Source: Planctomycetaceae bacterium (GTDB lineage Bacteria; Planctomycetota; Planctomycetia; Pirellulales; UBA1268). From it: a stretch of DNA of 32,627 nucleotides. The notes under the pieces were generated by a model, which saw nothing but the letters and a program-made list of their open reading frames with translations, was not told the DNA's origin and did no database searches. A program made the position numbers and the translations under genes. Each line of letters begins with the position of its first letter. Within the stretch, counting starts at the first letter, position 1. This document shows positions 17,030 to 23,758 of the stretch, one piece after another. Location: contig CANGGT010000023.1 in the NCBI GenBank assembly GCA_947453375.1, forward strand, positions 1 through 32,627, given 5' to 3'.

Positions 17030-17686
17030 CTACCTCGGCATGCCTGGGGCTGCCCGTTGGCCATCTGGATCCTGGCCACGGCCGGCTTCGGCGCTGCTCT
17101 CTCCTCCCGGCCCTTCGAGCCTGTCGATCACCGCGCGGATCATCCGCTGCACGTTCCAGCGAGCGACGTAGGCGTGATTCGTGTCGATCTTCAGCTCGGC
17201 GGCGACATCGGCGCCGCTGCGATGCTCGATGGCGAGCATCTGGAAAGCTCTCCAGGTGTGCGGCTTGACGCGCTGCTCCACCTCCGCCATGGCGATGGCC
17301 AGGAGCTCGGTGTCGTAGGCCTCGGCGAGCCGGGCGAGGAGATCCTCTCGCTCGGGGATTCTTTCCAGGAGCGACCGCGTCGCCTGATCGTGCGACGCGC
17401 CAGCCTGCTCCGCCCAGCGGACGAGGGCCGAGCGGGCGACCTGCTCGAGATAGCTGCGGAAGCGGCCGCGAGGGTTGTAGTCGAATTGCTTCGACGTCTG
17501 CCAGAAGCGGAGGAGGACATCCTGCGTGACATCGAGGGCGTCGTCGTGCTGGAGGCCGCGATCCCGGCACCATTCGGCCACTGCCGGCCCATAGACCCGG
17601 ACAAACTCCCCCCAGGCTTCGTCGTCCCCACGCTTGTCGCGGAGGATTTGCAGGAGCGAGATCCGCGTCGTGGAGGTGCCGTTCAA
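17030..17686 (-). CDS. ECF RNA polymerase sigma factor
   Basis: This 218-residue sigma-70 family protein has region 2 at about 20-95 (DVTQDVLLRFWQTSKQFDY, then GRFRSYLEQVARSALVRWAE) and region 4 at about 130-185 (TWRAFQMLAIEHRSGADVAA, followed by KIDTNHAYVARWNVQRMI). It directs RNA polymerase to a regulon that cannot be identified here. The start is TTG, supported by a perfect AAGGAGG five bases upstream; no ATG fits. No separate anti-sigma gene is adjacent. Instead the Ser/Thr kinase gene follows after 5 bases, so control is probably by that kinase, as known for planctomycete STK-linked ECF groups. The C-terminal ~25 residues are polar and low in complexity. Confidence 0.93.
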   Translation of the reverse strand: MNGTSTTRISLLQILRDKRGDDEAWGEFVRVYGPAVAEWCRDRGLQHDDALDVTQDVLLRFWQTSKQFDYNPRGRFRSYLEQVARSALVRWAEQAGASHDQATRSLLERIPEREDLLARLAEAYDTELLAIAMAEVEQRVKPHTWRAFQMLAIEHRSGADVAAELKIDTNHAYVARWNVQRMIRAVIDRLEGPGGESSAEAGRGQDPDGQRAAPGMPR

Positions 17687-17691
17687 GAGAG

Positions 17692-17698
17692 CCTCCTT
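17692..17698 (-). promoter_or_regulatory. strong ribosome site fixing the TTG start of the sigma gene
   Basis: AAGGAGG on the minus strand, with CTCTC between it and the TTG at 17686-17684. A full anti-Shine-Dalgarno match at ideal spacing makes the rare start codon credible. Confidence 0.8.
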
Positions 17699-17724
17699 GC
17701 CCGTTCTTAAGGATTCCCCCCGCC

Positions 17725-17753
17725 GTTATCCCCGAGGCCAAAACCCGAGGCAA
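17725..17753 (-). promoter_or_regulatory. candidate sigma-70 promoter of the sigma factor-kinase operon
   Basis: On the minus strand, TTGCCT (17753-17748), a 17-base spacer and GATAAC (17730-17725) match four of six consensus bases at each box. The -10 box lies 39 bases from the TTG start. Confidence 0.42.
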
Positions 17754-17805
17754 GGAATGCGTTCGGCGCGGCCGGTTTTTCGGAAAAGGAAAAGGGGAAA
17801 AGAAG

Positions 17806-17837
17806 GGGAAAAGGTGCCAGCCACCAAATCTGGGCAA
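17806..17837 (+). repeat. REP element copy 1 (direct repeat)
   Basis: First of two identical 32-base units whose core is GGTGCCAGCCACC, with a purine-rich 5' flank and AAATCTGGG 3' flank. The core can fold with GGTG/CACC arms. It lies just past the 3' end of the RAYT gene. Confidence 0.85.
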
Positions 17838-17840
17838 AAA

Positions 17841-17872
17841 GGGAAAAGGTGCCAGCCACCAAATCTGGGCAA
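17841..17872 (+). repeat. REP element copy 2 (direct repeat)
   Basis: Identical to copy 1 over all 32 bases and offset by exactly 35, with AAA between the two. It ends 19 bases from the RAYT stop codon. Confidence 0.85.
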
Positions 17873-17891
17873 TCCAGGCTCTCTCCGTGCG

Positions 17892-18590
17892 TCAGCCGGA
17901 TTGGGCCTTCGTCTGCTCCGCCCTTGGCCGGCCACGGGAGCGGAGTGTCGTCGCAAGATTGAGTTCCGCGGCGATCCGTGTCACCCAGCCTTGTTCACCG
18001 AACGGCTGCCCGCGACTCGCGCAGGATTGCAACCGGGCGAGCTCACCCTCGGTCTGCGGCTGATTGACCCACTCAATCCGTTCCTCGCGGAGTCTTTCGG
18101 CAGGCGCCGGTACGGGCCATCCGGCGAGGGGAATTGGTTCGGTGGGCGACGCCTGTCCCAGACTCGACCAAGGCCAAGCTTCCGCCCGGGCGACGAGATT
18201 TGCCCGCAGTGGGTTGCGCTCGACGTAGCGAACGACGGTGTGAAAAGAGTCGTCCGTCTGGATCGGGAACGACTTGAACCGCCCCTGGTAGAGATGGCCA
18301 TGTCCAACTTCATGGTGGGCCAGCTTCCATCGCTTCACATGGAGATTCGTGAAGTGCTGTACGAACGCCGAGAGATCGCCATCGTGCTCCGGCCAGAGAA
18401 CCATGTGCCAATGGTTTGGCATCACGCAGTAGCTGCAGATCCGCATCGGCCTGGTGCGAAGAGCCTCGGCCACCGTTTCGACGAAGGCCTCGTAGTCGGC
18501 GGCGGATGCAAACAATGTCCGCCGGCCGACGGCCCGGTTCAGCACGTGAAATGGAAATCCGCCAGGGGCGGCCCGATTCGGACGAGGCAT
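17892..18590 (-). CDS. REP-associated tyrosine transposase (RAYT, Y1/IS200-like family)
   Basis: The 232-residue product carries the Y1_Tnp fold. The metal-binding HxH motif is at 60-62 (MPNHWHMVLWP) and the typical segment VGHGHLYQGRFKSFPI follows at 95-110. The likely nucleophile is Tyr122 in RYVERNPLRA, and WPWSSLG closes the domain near 140. It would nick and join single-stranded DNA at REP hairpins. All key residues are present, so it may be active. The ATG at 18590 lacks a clear ribosome site and is preceded at five bases by a perfect 14-base palindrome. The C-terminal ~90 residues are basic and variable. Its REP copies at 17806-17872 and 18631-18655 flank it directly. Confidence 0.9.
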   Translation of the reverse strand: MPRPNRAAPGGFPFHVLNRAVGRRTLFASAADYEAFVETVAEALRTRPMRICSYCVMPNHWHMVLWPEHDGDLSAFVQHFTNLHVKRWKLAHHEVGHGHLYQGRFKSFPIQTDDSFHTVVRYVERNPLRANLVARAEAWPWSSLGQASPTEPIPLAGWPVPAPAERLREERIEWVNQPQTEGELARLQSCASRGQPFGEQGWVTRIAAELNLATTLRSRGRPRAEQTKAQSG

Positions 18591-18594
18591 GAAC

Positions 18595-18608
18595 GCATGT
18601 ATACATGC
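18595..18608. promoter_or_regulatory. 14-base perfect palindrome at the RAYT start
   Basis: GCATGTATACATGC is a perfect two-fold symmetric site ending four bases before the RAYT ATG. It could be an operator for autoregulation, or a hairpin limiting translation. It is AT-richer than its surroundings. Confidence 0.45.
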
Positions 18609-18630
18609 TGCTGCAACGGAGTCAAACTAC

Positions 18631-18655
18631 CCAGATTTGGTGGCTGGCACCTTTT
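18631..18655 (-). repeat. REP element copy 3 (inverted)
   Basis: Its reverse complement matches 25 bases of copies 1 and 2, covering the AAAAGGTG... core through ATCTGG. It lies upstream of the RAYT start in opposite orientation to the other two. On the plus strand it ends in a run of seven T residues, so it could also terminate transcription. Confidence 0.85.
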
Positions 18656-18907
18656 TTTCTCGTGATCGTGGGCTACAGCCTGTCGGACGAGGATGCGCTG
18701 CTGCGATTCCTCATCCGGCAGTTCGCCGAGGATCTGCGTGACGTCCCTGGGAAGTCGATCTTCTACGTCGACGACACCGATGCCAATCTCCTCGAGGAGC
18801 GCCTCCAGGGGTGCTTCCGCTCCAAGAACCGGATGGATGTGAACAATGTCTTCACCTTCTCCGGCGGCTTCGTCGAATGGATCGACCAGATTCTCCGCCG
18901 CACCTGA
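18656..18907 (+). pseudogene. C-terminal remnant of a SIR2-like protein
   Basis: From about 18659 the frame reads LVIVGYSLSDEDALLRFLIR and continues through KSIFYVDD to FVEWIDQILRRT, stopping at 18907. The VGYSLSDxD motif is typical of the C-terminal part of SIR2-like (SIR2_2) domains. The N-terminal ~200 residues that would hold the NAD-binding core are absent; in their place is the inverted REP copy. A frame from 18605 would run through the REP and add a meaningless head (QIWWLAPFF), so I do not regard it as a native start. SIR2-like proteins often act in NAD-depleting phage defence, so this may be a decayed defence gene. It ends 28 bases before the metallophosphoesterase gene. Confidence 0.7.
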
Positions 18908-18935
18908 GGCCCCCGCGAGCCCTGACAGGCCAACG

Positions 18936-19556
18936 ATGAAAACCTTCCTGACGGCTGATTGGCACATTGGCGAAGAACGCTTCGAGCTCATGCAGCGCCC
19001 CTTCCGGGCGGTCGCGGAATACATCGACGCGCTCGTCGCCCACCACAACGCCGCCGTGGCGCCGGACGATCTCGTCTATGTCAACGGCGACGTCCTCTAC
19101 CAGAAGGCGTCGCCGGAGGAGTTTCTCCCCCATGTGGCCCGGTTCCATGGCCGCAAGATCCTGCTGCGGGGCAATCACGACAGGCCCTTCACCGACGTGC
19201 AGTTCGCTCCCTACTTCGAGCGGATCGTGCCGGAGGGGGAAGGAATCGACGTCACGATCGCCGGTGTCCCCTGCTTCATCACTCACTATCCCTCACTGGC
19301 CCGGGAGGACCGCTTCAATCTCGTTGGGCACATCCACAGCGCCTGGAAGTTTCAGCTCAATTCGCTCAACGTCGGCGTCGATGTCCACCACTTCCGGCCG
19401 GTCGCCGAGGAGCAGATCCCGTTCTTTCTCGAAGCGATCGAGTCGTTTTATGACCTCGACGTGTGGACGGCCTATCAGCCGGCCAATCAGGCCCACTTCG
19501 CCACCCGCGGGAAGAAGTCGACCTACTTGAAGCCCAAGGGATCGCCCGCCGAGTAG
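18936..19556 (+). CDS. small calcineurin-like metallophosphoesterase
   Basis: The 206-residue protein has the complete metal-site set: D8-x-H10 (ADWHIGE), GD at 51-52 (NGDVLY), GNHD at 79-82, H117 (THYP) and GHIH at 131-134. It would therefore bind two metal ions and hydrolyse a phosphomonoester or phosphodiester; the substrate is unknown. The ATG at 18936 was chosen because the family motif DWH normally lies within the first ten residues. The 30-residue in-frame extension overlaps the SIR2-like remnant. The ribosome site is weak (ACAGG). It has no signal peptide and is likely cytoplasmic. It may once have formed an operon with the SIR2-like gene. Confidence 0.88.
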   Translation: MKTFLTADWHIGEERFELMQRPFRAVAEYIDALVAHHNAAVAPDDLVYVNGDVLYQKASPEEFLPHVARFHGRKILLRGNHDRPFTDVQFAPYFERIVPEGEGIDVTIAGVPCFITHYPSLAREDRFNLVGHIHSAWKFQLNSLNVGVDVHHFRPVAEEQIPFFLEAIESFYDLDVWTAYQPANQAHFATRGKKSTYLKPKGSPAE

Positions 19557-19565
19557 CTTCCGCCC

Positions 19566-19594
19566 CTGAGCCGCCCTCCCCGCCCGGGTATCCT
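19566..19594 (+). promoter_or_regulatory. weak candidate promoter of the hydrolase gene
   Basis: CTGAGC, a 17-base spacer and TATCCT lie 78 bases before the hydrolase ATG. The -35 is poor; the -10 shares the GG-TAnnnT context of other candidates in the window. Confidence 0.3.
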
Positions 19595-19671
19595 CGGATG
19601 CGGCTGCGGAGTCACCGCGGCAGCGAAGAGGAGCGAGAGGATGGCAGCGACAGCGGGGAGGGAAACAGGCC

Positions 19672-20745
19672 ATGGTTCCTGACGACAACGACACGCCGCT
19701 GGCCTTCGAGCCGCCGTGGTGGATGAAGAATCCCCACGTGCAGACGATCCTGCCGGCGCTGGTGCCACAGAAACTCGCCGATCATGCAGCGATCCTGCGG
19801 CGCGTCGAACTCGCCGACGGCGACGCACTCGCCGTCCACGACGACTGCCCCGAGGCTTGGGCCCCTGGCGGGAAGGTGGCAATCCTCTCGCACGGCCTTG
19901 CCGACCACCACCGCACGCCGCTCTTGGTGCGGCTCACCGAAAAGCTCACGGCGCGCGGCGTGCGCGTCTTTCGCTGGGACATGCGCGGCTGTGGCGCGGG
20001 GATGGCCTGGGCCCGTCGCCCCTACCATGCCGGCTGCTCAGGGGATCTCGCGGCGGTCGTCGATGCCGTCATCGGCTGGTGCTGTGGGGACGAACGAACC
20101 GAGGGGCGCCCGGCGACCGGCTCCGATGGCAATGTGCCGCTGCCTGACCTGACCCTGTTTGGCGTCTCCCTCTCCGGGAATGTCTTGCTCAAGTATCTCG
20201 GCGAGGCGCCGGGGCATGTCCCGGCCGCGGTACGGCGGGCAGTGTCGGTCAATCCACCGATCGACCTGATGGCGGGGATCGAGTCGATCGGCAGCCGCAC
20301 CAACCGTGTCTACGACCGGCACTTCACCGGTGTGCTCATCAAGCACCTCGAAGCGTGGTGGCAGCTGCGGCCCGATGCGTTCCGCCCGCCGGAGGGGCCG
20401 CGGCCGCGGACGCTCCACGGCTTTGACGATTGGTTCACCGCGCCGGCGATCGGCTTCCGCGACGCGCACGACTACTACCGCCACTCGAGCGCCGCTCAAT
20501 TCATTCCCGCGATCGATACACCGACGACGATCATCACTTCCCGCGACGATCCGCTCGTCCCCTTCTGGATGTTTTCGAGCGACCGCGTCGCCTACCCCGA
20601 CTGCGTGCGGCTTATCGCCACCGATCATGGTGGCCATGTGGGTTTTGTCGGGAAGAAGGGGCTCGATCCCGACTCCCGCTGGCTCGACTGGCGCATCGTG
20701 GAGATCGTCACCGGGATGCCGGTGAGCGACGACGACGGCCCGTGA
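19672..20745 (+). CDS. YheT-like alpha/beta hydrolase
   Basis: The 357-residue protein has the YheT/EMB8 family layout: the N-terminal PPWWMKNPHVQTILPAL segment, oxyanion region LSHGLADHHRTPLLVRL, RWDMRGCGAG at 101-110, and the nucleophile elbow GVSLSGN with Ser166. The family elbow is usually GxSxGG, so Ser168 in place of the second glycine is slightly unusual. The acid is probably in SRDDPLVP (Asp292/293) and the base is His322 in DHGGHVGF. It probably acts in the cytoplasm as a carboxylesterase or lipase-like enzyme; the substrate is unknown. The start at 19672 follows a GGGAGGG-rich ribosome region. It is transcribed alone. Confidence 0.9.
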   Translation: MVPDDNDTPLAFEPPWWMKNPHVQTILPALVPQKLADHAAILRRVELADGDALAVHDDCPEAWAPGGKVAILSHGLADHHRTPLLVRLTEKLTARGVRVFRWDMRGCGAGMAWARRPYHAGCSGDLAAVVDAVIGWCCGDERTEGRPATGSDGNVPLPDLTLFGVSLSGNVLLKYLGEAPGHVPAAVRRAVSVNPPIDLMAGIESIGSRTNRVYDRHFTGVLIKHLEAWWQLRPDAFRPPEGPRPRTLHGFDDWFTAPAIGFRDAHDYYRHSSAAQFIPAIDTPTTIITSRDDPLVPFWMFSSDRVAYPDCVRLIATDHGGHVGFVGKKGLDPDSRWLDWRIVEIVTGMPVSDDDGP

Positions 20746-20767
20746 CGGGCGCTCATGAGGGGCCGAT

Positions 20768-20797
20768 CTGACCGCGCGCCGGAGGCGCCGGTATATT
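20768..20797 (+). promoter_or_regulatory. candidate promoter of the cytochrome-dehydrogenase operon
   Basis: CTGACC (20768-20773), an 18-base spacer and TATATT (20792-20797) stand 57 bases before the ATG at 20855. This is the best complete sigma-70 match among the plus-strand genes. Confidence 0.5.
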
Positions 20798-20854
20798 CGT
20801 GGCCGCCCGGGATCCAGTTGGCCCCTGGCGGACAGCGCCCCGGGGACTCTGCTC

Positions 20855-23758
20855 ATGCGTCCGAGATCGTGTCGTTCCTTGTGCGTCGCACTCATCGTGG
20901 GGATGGCGGCCGTCCTGGCTGTGACGCCCGCGATCCCTGCCCCGATCGTCGCCGGCTTCGAACGTTTTGGCCGCCACGCTGACGACGCGATCGATCGGAT
21001 CGAGGGGGGGCTCTTGCTCCTCGGCGATCTCGGCTGCGTGAATTGCCATCGGGCCGGCGCGGCGGAAGCCCACGTGAGCGCCAAGGCAGGGCCAATCCTC
21101 GACCGGGTCGGCGAGCGGATCGATCCGGCTTGGATCGCGACCTACCTCCGCGACCCTGCCGCGGCCCGCCCCGGCACGACGATGCCCCACGCGCTTGCGA
21201 GCCTCGATGAGGAGGCACGGACGCGCGCGGCTGATGCGATCGCCCATTACCTCGCCTCGACCGGGGAGTTTTCCCGAGGGTCTTTCCCGGGGGCCCAGGA
21301 TGCCCGCCCGCGCGACGGGGTGCCGATCTACGACCGCGTCGGCTGCCGGGCCTGCCACGGCGATCGGCTCTCGAACTCGCCCCATCTCCCCGACCAGCGC
21401 CCCCTCGGCGACCTCGCTGCCAAATGGTCGCCAGCAGCCCTCGATGCCTTCCTCCAGAACCCGCTCCACACGCGCCCTTCGAGCCGGATGCCCGCCTTCC
21501 CGCTCGACGACGGCGATCGTCGCCATCTCGTCGCGGCCCTCCTCCTCCCCGAAAGCCGATGGGGGGGCGTGGCCGAGCAGACGGTGGCCTTCGAGGCGAA
21601 GTCGTGGAATCAGACCTTCGGCTCGCTCCCCGATTTCGCCGCACTCGGGAAACCCGACCGCACCGGGCCGCTCCAGGGCTTTGATGTCGAAGGCTTTGCG
21701 GAACGCACCGACGGATTTTGTGTGCAGCTCTCGGGTTTTTTCCACGCCCCGGCGAAGGGACGCTACCGCTTCGATCTGGCGAGCGACGACGGCAGCCGCC
21801 TGCTTGTCGGCGGCGCGACCGTGATCGACAACGACGGCGTTCATCCGCATAGCTGGCGCTCAGGGGATGTCGAGCTCGATGCCGGCATCCACGAAATACG
21901 GGTCGAGTTCTTCGAGTCGGCCGGGCAATGTTCGCTCGAACTCGACGTCGCCCCCCCGGGGGGCTCGCGCGAGTCGGCCCTCGCGTTCATCACGCCGTCG
22001 CGCGACGCCAAGCCGGCCCGCACCTCCCGCCCGGCCCCGCCGCCGTTTGTGGTCGACGCGGGGCTCGCCGCCGAAGGGAAGCAGGCCTTTGCAGCGCACG
22101 GCTGCGCCAATTGTCATCGCCTCGACGGCGCCGAGGCGGTCGCCTTGAAGACGGCCGACGTGCCGCCACTGAACACGCTCGCCGGGAAGGCCGGCGATGA
22201 CAACGTCGCCGGTTGTCTTGGCCAGACGCCTGTCGCGAAAGGATCGCCGCACTACGGGCTCGACAACGCGCAGCGGGAAGCGATCAGCGCGGCGCTCGCA
22301 TTCCTCGCCTCTCCGGCCGCTTCTGAGGCACCGGCACGCGAGCGGGCGATCTCCCGTTCGCTCACGAGCCTCAATTGCCTCGCCTGCCATGTCCGCGATG
22401 GGAAGGGGGGGGCGATCCCGGCGGTGGCGATCCTCGACGACGACGGCGAGCCGATCCTGAAAGAGCCCGCGCGCGACGCCCTGTTCACCGGCCCGATCCC
22501 GGAGATGGGAGAAGAGGGACGGCTCCCACCGACGCTCGACGGCGTCGGCGACAAACTGCGGCGCGAGTTTCTCGACGAGGTGCTGGCGAACGGGGGCGTC
22601 GATCGCCGGGCCACGATGCACACGCTGATGCCGAAGTGGCACGGTGACGTCGCCAAGCCCCTGGCGGCACGCCTAGCCGATGATCCGAAGACCGACATCA
22701 GTATCCCGGCGATCGCCGGCCACGCCGAAGCGGAGATCGTCGACAAGGGGCGCGATCTCGTCGGCTCGAAGGGGCTCGGCTGCATCAAGTGCCATGCCTT
22801 CGCCGGCGACCGCGGCCAAGGGCTCGGCGCCATCGACATGACCCGCTTCCCCAAGCGCCTCAGGCATGAGTGGTATCTGGCCTACGTGGAGAATCCGCAA
22901 CGCTTCCGACCCGGCACGCGGATGCCTGCCGCCTGGCCGGAAGGGAAGGTTTTTTATCCCGATATCCTCTCCGGCGACGCCGGCAATCAGATCGAATCGG
23001 TGTGGCGGTATGTGTCGCTTGCCAAGCCGCGGCCGCCGGTCGGCCTGGGGAACGATCCGATCGAACTGGTCGCCACCGACAAGCCGGTGATCTATCGCAA
23101 CTTCATCGAAGGGGCCGGGCCGCGCGCGATCGGCATTGGTTTCCCGGAACGGGTCAACATCGCCTGGGACGCCGAGGCGTTTCGCTTGGCCCTGGCCTGG
23201 AAGGGATCGTTCATCGATGCCCGCCGCCACTGGAGCGGCCGCGGCGAAGGCTTTCAGCCGCCGATGGGGGATGCCGTCTTCAACCCCGACGCAGGCCCCT
23301 GCGTGGCGATCCTCCCCGCGATCGACGCCCCCTGGCCGGCGGAGCCTGTGCGCAAGCGTGGCGGACGGTTCGGCGGCTACGCGCTCGACGACAAGGGGCG
23401 GCCGACGTTTCGCTGGTCGCTGCCCGCTGAAAAGCTCGCCGTCCGCGAAACGGTCGGCGGTGATTCCGTCGGCAACCCGCTCCTGAAGCGGACGGTGACC
23501 GTCGAACGCGAGCCGAAGCATGCCGGCGGGCTCGACGGTCTCGTCTTCCGTGCCGCCGTCGCCGATTCGATCGAGGCGGAGGCCGATGGCTGGTGGCGTG
23601 TCGCCGGTTTTTGGCGCGTGCGCGTGCTCGGGGCGGGCGTCGGGCCAGGCAAGGTCGTGACGATCGACGGTAAGAAAGAACTGCGTTATTCCCTGAAGAC
23701 CCCGGTCGAGACGGCCGCCGAGTCCCGCGTCAGTTTCCAGGAGGAACTCTCATGGTGA
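20855..23758 (+). CDS. five-haem cytochrome c protein with PA14 domain
   Basis: The 967-residue exported protein has a signal peptide at 1-29 (ending PAIPAP). Five CxxCH sites follow: CVNCH 61-65, CRACH 164-168, CANCH 417-421, CLACH 508-512 and CIKCH 643-647. Between the second and third lies a PA14 domain (about 250-370), seen from GFFHAPAKGRYRFDLASDDG, DNDGVHPHSWRSGDVELDAG and HEIRVEFFESAG. The last 240 residues are beta-rich without haem motifs. PA14 domains commonly bind carbohydrate, so the protein could position a substrate or surface glycan next to an electron-transfer chain (inference). Its stop overlaps the next start (ATGGTGA), so translation is coupled to the propeller dehydrogenase, its likely electron donor. 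Confidence 0.93.
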   Translation: MRPRSCRSLCVALIVGMAAVLAVTPAIPAPIVAGFERFGRHADDAIDRIEGGLLLLGDLGCVNCHRAGAAEAHVSAKAGPILDRVGERIDPAWIATYLRDPAAARPGTTMPHALASLDEEARTRAADAIAHYLASTGEFSRGSFPGAQDARPRDGVPIYDRVGCRACHGDRLSNSPHLPDQRPLGDLAAKWSPAALDAFLQNPLHTRPSSRMPAFPLDDGDRRHLVAALLLPESRWGGVAEQTVAFEAKSWNQTFGSLPDFAALGKPDRTGPLQGFDVEGFAERTDGFCVQLSGFFHAPAKGRYRFDLASDDGSRLLVGGATVIDNDGVHPHSWRSGDVELDAGIHEIRVEFFESAGQCSLELDVAPPGGSRESALAFITPSRDAKPARTSRPAPPPFVVDAGLAAEGKQAFAAHGCANCHRLDGAEAVALKTADVPPLNTLAGKAGDDNVAGCLGQTPVAKGSPHYGLDNAQREAISAALAFLASPAASEAPARERAISRSLTSLNCLACHVRDGKGGAIPAVAILDDDGEPILKEPARDALFTGPIPEMGEEGRLPPTLDGVGDKLRREFLDEVLANGGVDRRATMHTLMPKWHGDVAKPLAARLADDPKTDISIPAIAGHAEAEIVDKGRDLVGSKGLGCIKCHAFAGDRGQGLGAIDMTRFPKRLRHEWYLAYVENPQRFRPGTRMPAAWPEGKVFYPDILSGDAGNQIESVWRYVSLAKPRPPVGLGNDPIELVATDKPVIYRNFIEGAGPRAIGIGFPERVNIAWDAEAFRLALAWKGSFIDARRHWSGRGEGFQPPMGDAVFNPDAGPCVAILPAIDAPWPAEPVRKRGGRFGGYALDDKGRPTFRWSLPAEKLAVRETVGGDSVGNPLLKRTVTVEREPKHAGGLDGLVFRAAVADSIEAEADGWWRVAGFWRVRVLGAGVGPGKVVTIDGKKELRYSLKTPVETAAESRVSFQEELSW

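Larger units (their letters stand above)
17806..18655 (-). mobile_element. REP/RAYT module: transposase gene bracketed by REP copies
   Basis: The RAYT gene is enclosed by two direct REP copies on its 3' side and one inverted copy (18631-18655) on its 5' side. This arrangement is the hallmark of REP-associated tyrosine transposases, which are thought to spread short REP or REPIN sequences rather than the gene itself. The outer limit at 18655 abuts the SIR2-like remnant. No target duplication is evident by eye. Confidence 0.7.

Noticed and set aside
17025-17837. N-terminal extension of the kinase frame
   Set aside because: It runs through the sigma-factor gene and a REP copy, giving a PRFGGWHLF head typical of translated REP sequence. 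The ATG at 17024 has a ribosome site.
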